Counted from the stretch's first letter, positions 1 to 5,842 are shown. The stretch: 5,954 bases of DNA from an uncultured Pirellulaceae bacterium (GCA_934255105.1 CAKQNH010000338.1:1-5954); one strand, 5' to 3'. Notes: generated by a model not told the origin, from the letters alone. Numbers and translations: made by a program.

Positions 1-1
1 G

Positions 2-241
2 CGTTTAGGCCAAGCGTACGATGCCGTTGAGCTGCTCTGTACCGTCGATACGGTTGGTGGCTCGCGGCCAACGCCAAAAGCTACGACAAGTCGCAGCAGT
101 CCAAGGTGGCTTAGTCGCGGGCCGCAGACAAGTCAGTCGCAAAAGCTACAGCAAGGAAAAGCTATGACGAAGAGCAGCAGTCCAAAGTTAGCTCAAACGC
201 GTCACCCTGGCACAAAAGGAGTTGGTGGCAAGTTATACTAG
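2..241 (+). CDS. Possible C-terminal fragment of an unknown protein (enters from left edge)
   Basis: This frame is open from the left edge to a TAG at 239-241, giving 79 residues with no start inside the window. The first ~20 residues (RLGQAYDAVELLCTVDTVGG) look like ordinary protein; the rest is a basic Ser/Thr/Pro/Gln/Lys-rich tail without a recognisable domain. I do not recognise the family. The coding claim is weak: an open run of this length can occur by chance, and the neighbouring +1 frame carries a more convincing repeated peptide (KSYDKSQQSKVA at 76-111, KSYDEEQQSKVS at 157-192) but is interrupted by TGA at 28-30 and TAG at 112-114. The stretch could therefore be a real gene end, a frameshifted gene remnant, or noncoding. 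If real, it lies 68 bases upstream of the large + strand gene and on the same strand. Confidence 0.3.
   Translation, partial: RLGQAYDAVELLCTVDTVGGSRPTPKATTSRSSPRWLSRGPQTSQSQKLQQGKAMTKSSSPKLAQTRHPGTKGVGGKLY
76..193 (+). repeat. Imperfect 81-bp-period repeat (two copies of a ~36-bp unit)
   Basis: The unit at 76-111 (begins AAAAGCTACGAC, contains GCAGCAGTCCAA) recurs at 157-193 (begins AAAAGCTATGAC, contains the same GCAGCAGTCCAA). The start-to-start distance is 81 bases, a multiple of three, so a reading frame would be preserved between copies. A further CAAAAGCTAC lies at 140-149. In the frame beginning at 76 both copies read as K-S-Y-D-x-x-Q-Q-S-K-V, which suggests duplicated coding sequence that later decayed. 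The copies have several mismatches, so this is not a recent duplication. Confidence 0.55.
232..240 (+). promoter_or_regulatory. Candidate -10 box upstream of the large + strand gene
   Basis: GTTATACTA contains TATACT, one mismatch from the bacterial -10 consensus TATAAT, with 69 bases between it and the ATG at 310. No good -35 hexamer sits 16-18 bases upstream. It is mentioned mainly because the identical 9-mer occurs at nearly the same distance upstream of the SOD gene on the other strand (5572-5580). No Shine-Dalgarno sequence is visible just before the ATG at 310, which is not rare in planctomycetes. Confidence 0.2.
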
Positions 242-309
242 TCACGGCAATTTGGCGTTCATCTGCCTGCCTACCGACTTCGACCCTCGCACTTTAAGTT
301 CCTCCCGCC

Positions 310-3300
310 ATGAACCTCGCCTTTCTACGTTCGCGTTTGAGCCTGCTCGTCTATTCGCTTGTCGCAACTCTTACAAGCGCCTCGGCTGTGGCCGCTCAGG
401 ATGACGGTCCGCTCCCGACAGCGCTGGCCGCTGCGCGCATGACTGCCCCCCCTGGGTTTGATGTGACGTTGTTCGCAGGCGAGCCCGATGTGCTGCAACC
501 GATCGCTATGACTTTTGATACCCGCGGTCGACTGTGGGTAGCGGAGTGCCTGTCCTATCCACATTGGTCGAGCGAGGGCGTAGGCAACGATCGCGTGATC
601 ATTTTGGAGGATACCGATGGGGATGGAAAGCATGATAAGCGGACCGTCTTCCTGGATAACGGCGTCAACCTGTCAGGCATCGAGTTGGGACATGGCGGCG
701 TGTGGTTGACGGCTACGCCCAATTTGTTATTCGTGCCCGATCGAGATGGCGACGATGTGCCCGATGGACAAGCGGAAGTCATACTCGATGGCTGGGATCT
801 GAATGCGAGGCACAATATCTTCAATAGTTTGGTGTGGGGGCCAGATGGTTGGTTGTACGGTTGCAACGGCATCCTCTCACGCTCTCGAGTCGGTCGGCCT
901 GGAACGCCCGATGAAGAGCGCACGCCCATCGACTGTGGCGTGTGGCGCTATCAACCGCAGACCGGTGAGTTCAACGTGGTGGCCAGCGGCTCGACCAATC
1001 CCTTCGGACTGGATTTTGACGAATTCGGTCAAGCCTTCATTACCAACTGCGTTATCAAGCATCTGTTCCATGTGATCCCAGGGGCGCATTACGAGCGCAT
1101 GTTTGGGCAGGACCTTAATCCCTATGCGTATGAGTTGTTGCCCAGTTGCGCAGACCATATTCACTGGGGCGGCGGACATTGGACCACGTCGCGCGGTGGA
1201 GCAGATCATGATGACGCGGGGGGCGGACATGCCCATTCGGGCTGTGCGATCTACTTGGCCGATCAATTCCCAGCCGAATATCGCAATAGCGTATTCATGA
1301 GCAACATTCACGGCAGCCGCCTCAATCGCGATGTGTTGCAGCGCAATGGTGCCAGCTACATAGGCCGGCATGCGGACGACTTTGTACACGCCAACGATCC
1401 ATGGTTCCGAGGAATCTCCGTCAAAAGTGCGCCTGACGGCAGTCTGTTCGTCAGCGACTGGACCGATACCGGCGAGTGCCACAATCACGAAGTGGTCGAC
1501 GCTACGAACGGCCGCATCTACCGCATCAGTTACGGCGAAGCGCCGGCACCCGTTGGCGATTTATCTCAAGCCCCGGTTGCACAGTTGGTCGAGTTGCAAT
1601 TCTCTCGCAACGAGTGGCTCAGTCGCCAATCGCGGCGGCTATTGCAGGAGCGGTCGCTGGCCGCCGCCGCGTCAACGTCGTCTGAAGCATCATCTGAAGC
1701 ATCGAACGATGCTGCCAGTGTGGCGTTGGAGCTGTTGAAGAAATTGCAGCCTAAGGACGAGCGCGAAGCGGTCAGGCAGGTATGGGCTCTGTACGCAGTG
1801 GGGGGGATGGACGCTGTTCATGCCGCTGGGTTGACTGGCACCGCTGCGCCAGAATGGGTTCGCTTCTGGACCATTCAGTTGGCCGCCGACGAACGGGCTA
1901 CTTGGACAGAGGAATTGCGTCAAACCATCTCGAGTCAGCTCGACGATGCCACGCCACTTATCGAGCGCGCTCTGGCTTCGACCTGCCAGCGCCGCATCCG
2001 TTTGGGCTTCGCTACTGACGTGCAGGATATTTTGGCTCGGCTGCTTCAGTTGCCGCGCGATGCGTTGCCGCGCGATCGCGCTGCGGCTGTAGGCTCGGCT
2101 GTGGATGGTCATGTGGAAGGAGAGCATGCCGAAGGCGAGCATGCTGCTAGCGACTCGGCTGCTGATGCACATCTGTTGGCGACCTTGAAGTGGTATGCGG
2201 TTGAACCGCTGGTAGCCTCGCATACCGAGTGGGTATTGGCTCAACTTGAGAAGGTTAAGCCGCCGTTGGTACAGCGATTGATCGCGCGGCGACTGATGGC
2301 CCTCGATGGCGGGTTGGCCCGTTTGACCCAGGCCTGGCATCGCGCCCCACAGGGGGATTGGGTTGCCGCCAGTCTGGATGGTGTGTTGGAAGCGACGGTC
2401 GGGATGCAGAGTCTACCGAGGCCAGACGGATGGAGCGACACCTACCAGAGTTTGCAGGGCCACGCTGACGCTCGGGTGCGTGAGTTGTCGCGACAGCTTA
2501 GCACTCTTTATGGCGATACTGACGCACTCATTGCTTATCGCAACCTGCTCATAGATGACCAAGCTAAACCGGCCGAGCGACTGGCTGCGCTGCAGTTGTT
2601 GCTAACGCGACAAGCGAAAGATTTAGGGGGCCAACTGAGCAAGCTGCTCGATAGCGACGCGCATCGGGCCAAGCTGGACTCCAAGCTTCGCAAAGCGGCC
2701 ATACGCGCTCTGGCCGCCATTGGTGGCGACGATGTCGCTCAGCGATTGCTTGCACTGTACCCGCAGCTAACTGTGGAGGAGAAGCAAGAGGTTGTCTATG
2801 CACTCACCATGCGTCTCCCCTTAGCCCACGCGCTGCTAGACGCGATCGAGGCGAAGAGTCTGCCACGCGCCGATGTGTCGTCCCTGGTCATTCGACAGTT
2901 GCAAGCGTTGGGCGATGCGTCGCTCAACGAGCGTCTGGAGAAGGTATGGGGCAAGGTCCAGCCGATTTCGGAAACGAAGCAACAACAAATCGAGCTGTAT
3001 CGTCAAGAGTTTTCTGCAGACGCGCTAGCCTCGGCGGACTTGCGAGCGGGCCAAGTGGTCTATCAGAAGACGTGCGGTGCCTGTCACAAATTATTTGGCC
3101 AGGGAGGACGTATCGGGCCCGAGCTGACGGGGGGCCAACGCCACAATATCGACTATCTGCTGGATAACATCATCGATCCTAACGCGATCGTTCCTGGCGA
3201 CTACCGCATGGTCATGCTGATGCTGGACGATGGTCAGATCCTCAGTGGCATTGTTGCTGCGGAGAATCCGGTCAGCGTTCAATTGCAGACAGCTACCGAT

Positions 3301-4113
3301 CTGGTGACGGTCACTCATGACCGCATCGAGGAGCGTCGATTGTCTCAGCTTTCCATCATGCCCGAAGGTATTTTGGATAACCTGACGGCCACCGAGCGTC
3401 GCGATCTGATGGCCTACCTGCAGGCACCCGAACAGCAGCCTGCTGTAGAAGCGATACCTGCTGCGGATGCCGTAACCGCTGTGGAACCCGCTGCTGTGGA
3501 ACCCGCTGCGGGGGATGTCCAACGTCCCGATCCCGATGGCATCGGCCGCTGGCACTTGCTGTCGCCACCTTGGAAGAGCAAGACCGTGTACGGTGAAAGC
3601 GTGACGCTACTGCAGGAGTCCGCCGATGGTCGGCTGTTGGGGCGATTGGCATTTGGGGTACGATCGATCGAGTCGATTGTGACATCCAATCGCGAACAGA
3701 ATTTGACGAACGCTGACGGTCTGCAGATCGATCGCGCGACGGGGGAGTTTAGTCTGCCGGCGGATAGTCGCGCACCGCGGATTGGCACAGACCAACTCTT
3801 TCCACCAGTCGATTCACCGAACAGCTATCGCCATCGCGTGGGGCATCCAGAACAGGCGTTACTCTATGGCCCCAATCGCTGGTTTCATGATCATCAAATT
3901 GAAGTGACCTATCAACGCAGTGCCACTGATTGGCACGGTCCGCTGCCGAAATTCGCTGGGGAGCTCCTACCGCGCACGCTTGAGCGCTTGCGTGAGCGGC
4001 AACCACTGACAATTGGATGCAGCGGTGACAGCATCGCTGCCGGTGGGGATGCATCGATTCTCAGCGGTGCCGAACCTCTGCAGCCAGCGTTTCCGCAATT
4101 GGTCGAGCAGTAG
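310..4113 (+). CDS. PVC-type secreted dehydrogenase / HEAT / c-type heme protein fused to an SGNH hydrolase N-terminal part
   Basis: 1267 residues, probably exported. Residues 1-29 form a signal peptide (arginines near the start, hydrophobic core, cleavage near ASAVAA), which supports the ATG at 310 although no ribosome site is seen. About 45-408 is the planctomycete/verrucomicrobial dehydrogenase domain (TIGR02604 type): PPGFDVTLFAGEPDV, DTRGRLWVAE, two EF-hand-like acidic loops (DTDGDGKHDK 101-110, DRDGDDVPDG 144-153), GGGHAHSG (304-311), IHGSRLNRD and VSDWTDTGECHNHE. About 420-900 is helical and HEAT-like. About 908-1038 is the heme domain (TIGR02603 type), with CGACH at 922-926 (covalent heme c), GPELTGG and IMPEGILDNLT. 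An Ala/Val/Glu/Pro linker follows to ~1068. Residues ~1070-1267 match the front of an SGNH hydrolase, with the nucleophile motif GDS at 1239-1241. Substrate is unknown; a soluble quinoprotein-dehydrogenase-like role is inferred from the family. The ORF stops at TAG inside the hydrolase domain, whose remainder follows in the same frame, so this is probably a truncated form of a ~1426-residue protein. Confidence 0.93.
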   Translation: MNLAFLRSRLSLLVYSLVATLTSASAVAAQDDGPLPTALAAARMTAPPGFDVTLFAGEPDVLQPIAMTFDTRGRLWVAECLSYPHWSSEGVGNDRVIILEDTDGDGKHDKRTVFLDNGVNLSGIELGHGGVWLTATPNLLFVPDRDGDDVPDGQAEVILDGWDLNARHNIFNSLVWGPDGWLYGCNGILSRSRVGRPGTPDEERTPIDCGVWRYQPQTGEFNVVASGSTNPFGLDFDEFGQAFITNCVIKHLFHVIPGAHYERMFGQDLNPYAYELLPSCADHIHWGGGHWTTSRGGADHDDAGGGHAHSGCAIYLADQFPAEYRNSVFMSNIHGSRLNRDVLQRNGASYIGRHADDFVHANDPWFRGISVKSAPDGSLFVSDWTDTGECHNHEVVDATNGRIYRISYGEAPAPVGDLSQAPVAQLVELQFSRNEWLSRQSRRLLQERSLAAAASTSSEASSEASNDAASVALELLKKLQPKDEREAVRQVWALYAVGGMDAVHAAGLTGTAAPEWVRFWTIQLAADERATWTEELRQTISSQLDDATPLIERALASTCQRRIRLGFATDVQDILARLLQLPRDALPRDRAAAVGSAVDGHVEGEHAEGEHAASDSAADAHLLATLKWYAVEPLVASHTEWVLAQLEKVKPPLVQRLIARRLMALDGGLARLTQAWHRAPQGDWVAASLDGVLEATVGMQSLPRPDGWSDTYQSLQGHADARVRELSRQLSTLYGDTDALIAYRNLLIDDQAKPAERLAALQLLLTRQAKDLGGQLSKLLDSDAHRAKLDSKLRKAAIRALAAIGGDDVAQRLLALYPQLTVEEKQEVVYALTMRLPLAHALLDAIEAKSLPRADVSSLVIRQLQALGDASLNERLEKVWGKVQPISETKQQQIELYRQEFSADALASADLRAGQVVYQKTCGACHKLFGQGGRIGPELTGGQRHNIDYLLDNIIDPNAIVPGDYRMVMLMLDDGQILSGIVAAENPVSVQLQTATDLVTVTHDRIEERRLSQLSIMPEGILDNLTATERRDLMAYLQAPEQQPAVEAIPAADAVTAVEPAAVEPAAGDVQRPDPDGIGRWHLLSPPWKSKTVYGESVTLLQESADGRLLGRLAFGVRSIESIVTSNREQNLTNADGLQIDRATGEFSLPADSRAPRIGTDQLFPPVDSPNSYRHRVGHPEQALLYGPNRWFHDHQIEVTYQRSATDWHGPLPKFAGELLPRTLERLRERQPLTIGCSGDSIAAGGDASILSGAEPLQPAFPQLVEQ
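1678..1701 (+). repeat. Two tandem 12-bp units coding SSEA-SSEA
   Basis: TCGTCTGAAGCA (1678-1689) is followed directly by TCATCTGAAGCA (1690-1701), differing at one base. In frame they encode SSEASSEA inside an Ala/Ser-rich stretch (about residues 449-470). It lies early in the HEAT-like region and probably forms a flexible surface loop. The in-frame period points to slippage or unequal-recombination growth of a tolerant loop. Confidence 0.75.
2116..2145 (+). repeat. Two tandem 15-bp units coding EGEHA-EGEHA
   Basis: GAAGGAGAGCATGCC (2116-2130) is followed by GAAGGCGAGCATGCT (2131-2145), two differences. They encode EGEHAEGEHA at residues 603-612 within an acidic, His-containing insert of about 28 residues (VDGHVEGEHAEGEHAASDSA) in the HEAT-like region. 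The insert interrupts helical sequence and is likely an exposed loop; a metal-binding role is possible but only a guess. Confidence 0.75.
3478..3507 (+). repeat. Two perfect tandem 15-bp units in the interdomain linker (AVEPA-AVEPA)
   Basis: GCTGTGGAACCCGCT occurs at 3478-3492 and again, identical, at 3493-3507, encoding AVEPAAVEPA at residues 1057-1066. A diverged related stretch (AVEAIPA) lies just before. The repeat sits exactly between the end of the heme domain and the start of the hydrolase portion and has the composition of a flexible linker. Its perfect conservation suggests recent expansion. Confidence 0.85.
4111..4113 (+). other. In-frame amber codon interrupting the SGNH hydrolase domain
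   Basis: The TAG lies between the nucleophile block (GDS, 4024-4032) and the second conserved block (NRAVGG, within 4150-4167) of one SGNH hydrolase domain. The frame is unchanged on both sides and no sequence seems missing: about 44 residues separate the catalytic Ser from the block II Gly when the two halves are joined. The preceding codon is CAG and the next is TTG, so a single C-to-T change from CAG (Gln) explains the stop. It may be a true nonsense mutation, a sequencing error, or a read-through site; the sequence alone does not decide. Confidence 0.8.
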
Positions 4114-4590
4114 TTGCGATACAGCTTTGATGCGCCTATTGCCCTTAAGAACCGAGCTGTCGGCGGGTGGAGTATTCAGAACGGGCTGAACGATTTAGAC
4201 GCATTGCTGGCTGAAAAGCCTCACTTGGTCATCGTGGCTTATGGCATGAACGACGTCGGGCGTCGGGATCCGAAATGGTTTCATGATCGCATGCAAGAGT
4301 TTTTGCAGCGCGTCCACCAAGCGGATCCAGCTATTGAGATAATCATGGTGACACCCATGTTGGGACATGCCCAGTGGGTACACACGCCGCGTGAGATGTT
4401 CGCGGCTTACCGCGATCAGATCGCTGGCTTTGTGGGGCCGGGTGTGGCGCTGGCCGATGTGGGGGCGATCTGGGAAGAATTGCTGCAGCACAAGCACGAT
4501 TTGGATCTGACCGGAAACGGCCTGAATCATCCAAATGACTTTGGGCACCGCTTATACGCCCAATCAATTTTGGCGTTGCTCGTGCGATGA
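4114..4590 (+). CDS. C-terminal half of the SGNH/GDSL hydrolase, separated from its N-terminal half by an in-frame TAG
   Basis: 158 codons continue in the same frame as the preceding large ORF, directly after its TAG. The product carries the SGNH blocks missing upstream: NRAVGGW (block II, Gly 17/18, oxyanion hole), VIVAYGMND (block III, Gly44 and Asn46, oxyanion hole), and NGLNHPNDFGHRLYA (block V, His139 as likely catalytic base). It lacks the GDS serine, which is at residue 1241 of the upstream ORF, so alone it should not be an active esterase. The canonical Asp three residues before His139 is Gly136; an Asp-x-x-His also occurs as DFGH (142-145), so the exact triad is uncertain. TTG at 4114 could formally be a start, but no Shine-Dalgarno sequence precedes it and its position right after the stop suggests an annotation artefact. 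It is best regarded as the distal exon-like remainder of the 310-4113 gene. Confidence 0.75.
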   Translation: MRYSFDAPIALKNRAVGGWSIQNGLNDLDALLAEKPHLVIVAYGMNDVGRRDPKWFHDRMQEFLQRVHQADPAIEIIMVTPMLGHAQWVHTPREMFAAYRDQIAGFVGPGVALADVGAIWEELLQHKHDLDLTGNGLNHPNDFGHRLYAQSILALLVR

Positions 4591-4612
4591 GGATTAGGGC
4601 GATGTAGATTAA
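4585..4612 (+). repeat. Short imperfect tandem repeat at the hydrolase gene end
   Basis: GCGATGAGGATTAG (4585-4598) is followed by GCGATGTAGATTAA (4599-4612), 11 of 14 bases identical, overlapping the TGA stop at 4588-4590. It looks like a small slippage duplication; no function is apparent. Confidence 0.4.
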
Positions 4613-4639
4613 GGAGATAAGGCCGCCTGCGCGATAGCC

Positions 4640-4675
4640 GGGGACGCCAGACCGTGTATGGTCCAATGCGTCCCC
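4640..4675. terminator. GC-rich hairpin between convergent genes (possible bidirectional terminator)
   Basis: GGGGACGC (4640-4647) pairs perfectly with GCGTCCCC (4668-4675). Inside the 20-base loop GACC (4650-4653) can pair with GGTC (4660-4663), extending the structure across a small internal loop. It lies between the + strand hydrolase end (4590) and the - strand SOD end (4746), where a shared terminator would be expected. Neither side has a T-run, so classical intrinsic termination is doubtful; it could instead stabilise mRNA 3' ends. Confidence 0.4.
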
Positions 4676-4730
4676 ACCACCGCCATGAATACAGTCGTCT
4701 AATTGCGACCTACTGTAGAGGCTTCAGGTC

Positions 4731-4758
4731 TATTTAGCTGGCATTTTATTTAGCTGGC
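4731..4758. repeat. Duplicated 3' end of the SOD gene (12-bp direct repeat, 16-bp period)
   Basis: TATTTAGCTGGC occurs at 4731-4742 and 4747-4758, separated by ATTT. On the minus strand the proximal copy encodes the last residues and stop of SOD (PAK-stop), and the second copy lies just after the stop. The arrangement looks like a tandem duplication of the gene terminus and leaves the protein unchanged. Confidence 0.8.
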
Positions 4759-5504
4759 TCGGGATTGGCGACACCGACAACACCAATAGCCACGCGTGGA
4801 CCCGCATCACCGCTGGGCTGCGTGAATTTATCTTCATCGGCGTGGACTACAACACCATGACCGACGATCGAGTGCTCTCCGTTGATCGAAGCGACCTTGT
4901 CGACGAAATCAATTTTGGCCACGCCATCTTTATTGGCTTCGATGTTTCCAAAATCACCCGCGTGTCGCACTTCACCTTCACGGTGTCCGTGCTCGGCACC
5001 CGTCGGATTGAAGTGACCACCGGTGGACATGCCCTTCTCAAGGTCGCGTAGATCACCGAATTCGTGGATGTGAAAACCGTGCTTGCCAGGGGTTAAGCCT
5101 TTGACGGTTCCGCTCACATGCAGCGTGTCATCTTTGCGATCGAAGCGGATTACTCCAGATACGCCGCTGCCACCGACAGCTTGCAGTACGCATACAGCAT
5201 GATCGAGTTGGTGTTCGCCGGCGTGATGCTTATCTTTGTCAGCGTCGTGAACCATCACCGGTTTTTGCATTACGCGTGTGCTCGCATCCGTGGCAGGCAC
5301 GTTACCCGCTGCTGTGGGCCCGTGAGATTCCATGGCATGCTGAGTCTCCAACGTTGGGGAGTCGGCTGTAGCAGTGGTCCCGTCAGAAACGGTTGGGGTC
5401 GCAGGATTGTCAGCGGGGCCAATCAGCGAAACTTGGTCCGCCGGCTGGTTGCAACCCGCGAACACCAAAGCGAGTAGAGAGAGAGCTCCAAGAGAGCGAA
5501 GCAT
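4746..5504 (-). CDS. sodC: Cu/Zn superoxide dismutase, lipoprotein with His-rich N-terminal extension
   Basis: 252 residues; converts superoxide to oxygen and hydrogen peroxide outside the cytoplasmic membrane. Residues 1-17 are a lipoprotein signal with a lipobox-like FAGC and Cys18 as the lipidation site. Residues ~19-100 are a low-complexity extension ending in a His cluster (H86, H93, H94, H98, H102). The SOD core runs ~101-246. Counterparts of the metal ligands, by alignment to human SOD1, are H145 and H147 (HGFHIHEFGD), bridging H164 (GGHFNP), H172, H181, D184 (RHAGDFGN) and H221 (GHGVVVHADED); active-site Arg is R237 (GDAGPRVAIGVVG). The two cysteines of the usual intrasubunit disulfide are replaced (Gly158 and Ile240), and C105 is the only Cys besides Cys18. 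The loop between H221 and R237 is about seven residues shorter than in the human enzyme. The ATG is supported by the lipoprotein signal and by AAGGA eight bases upstream. It converges on the hydrolase gene and is expected to be monocistronic. Confidence 0.95.
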   Translation of the reverse strand: MLRSLGALSLLALVFAGCNQPADQVSLIGPADNPATPTVSDGTTATADSPTLETQHAMESHGPTAAGNVPATDASTRVMQKPVMVHDADKDKHHAGEHQLDHAVCVLQAVGGSGVSGVIRFDRKDDTLHVSGTVKGLTPGKHGFHIHEFGDLRDLEKGMSTGGHFNPTGAEHGHREGEVRHAGDFGNIEANKDGVAKIDFVDKVASINGEHSIVGHGVVVHADEDKFTQPSGDAGPRVAIGVVGVANPEPAK

Positions 5505-5511
5505 AGTTGAT

Positions 5512-5517
5512 TTCCTT
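5512..5517 (-). promoter_or_regulatory. Ribosome binding site of the SOD gene
   Basis: Read on the minus strand, AAGGAA lies upstream of the ATG (5502-5504), with eight bases between AAGGA and the start codon. This is a normal Shine-Dalgarno position and fixes the start that also gives the lipoprotein signal peptide. Confidence 0.7.
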
Positions 5518-5571
5518 GTGTTTCGAGAGTCCGTCTAGATTTGACAACGCACGTGGCTGCCTTTCGACGAA

Positions 5572-5580
5572 TAGTATAAC
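5572..5580 (-). promoter_or_regulatory. Candidate extended -10 promoter of the SOD gene
   Basis: On the minus strand the sequence reads TGTTATACTA, which fits an extended -10 (TG-N-TATAAT with one mismatch). No convincing -35 lies at the normal distance, which extended -10 promoters can tolerate. Transcription would start roughly 60 bases before the ATG. The 9-mer GTTATACTA is the same as upstream of the large + strand gene (232-240). Confidence 0.35.
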
Positions 5581-5650
5581 AGATTGAGTGCAAACCAAGT
5601 GCCAGGCATGCTGCCAGGGTCGCTGGCCGTCAACTTCGGGTCCCCAATCC

Positions 5651-5670
5651 GCGATAGGTCGCGATAGGTA
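5651..5670. repeat. 10-bp tandem repeat
   Basis: GCGATAGGTC (5651-5660) is followed by GCGATAGGTA (5661-5670), nine of ten bases the same. It lies about 150 bases upstream of the SOD start, beyond the likely promoter, so it could be a regulator half-site pair or simple slippage; there is no further evidence for either. Confidence 0.6.
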
Positions 5671-5708
5671 TGGTCGTGCCGGAGCTAAGAGGTGGGGAGT
5701 ATGTCGAC

Positions 5709-5742
5709 GCTCGCCTCTGGCCTTTTTGGGCGGCGGGCGAGC
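5709..5742. terminator. GC-rich hairpin in intergenic DNA (possible terminator of an outside gene)
   Basis: GCTCGCC (5709-5715) pairs with GGCGAGC (5736-5742) over a 20-base loop that includes GCC-TTTTT-GGC (5720-5731), which can form a short inner stem. No T-run follows on either strand. It could end a transcript coming from the right, but no such gene is visible here. Confidence 0.3.
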
Positions 5743-5842
5743 AGGATGAGTGGTGAACAGCCAGTTCGGTAACTTTTGCACAGGGGCGGCACGCCTTTTT
5801 ATACACCACATTTTTACACGAGCCTTTTCCCTATCGATTTTC

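Noticed and set aside
222..404. 60-codon + strand open frame overlapping the start of the large gene
   Set aside because: It overlaps the signal peptide region of the large gene in another frame, and its product has no features of a leader peptide or a known small protein.
877..1488. 203-codon open frame on the minus strand
   Set aside because: It lies wholly opposite the best conserved part of the dehydrogenase domain, has no recognisable domain, and is explained as a shadow of the codon pattern on the + strand.
1690..2340. 216-codon open frame on the minus strand
   Set aside because: Antisense to the HEAT-like region; the protein has no recognisable family, and the + strand frame is continuous and well supported.
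4114..4116. TTG as a genuine start of a separate downstream gene
   Set aside because: No Shine-Dalgarno sequence precedes it, it abuts the stop codon, and starting here would produce a hydrolase without its catalytic serine.
5541..5580. Rightward promoter with TTGACA (5541-5546) and TATAAC (5575-5580)
   Set aside because: The spacing is 28 bases, far from the usual 16-18, and no gene lies to the right for it to drive within the window.
5410..5811. 133-codon minus-strand open frame overlapping the SOD start
   Set aside because: Overlaps the SOD signal peptide in another frame, crosses the SOD promoter and ribosome site, and its Pro/Arg/Trp-rich product resembles no protein I recognise.
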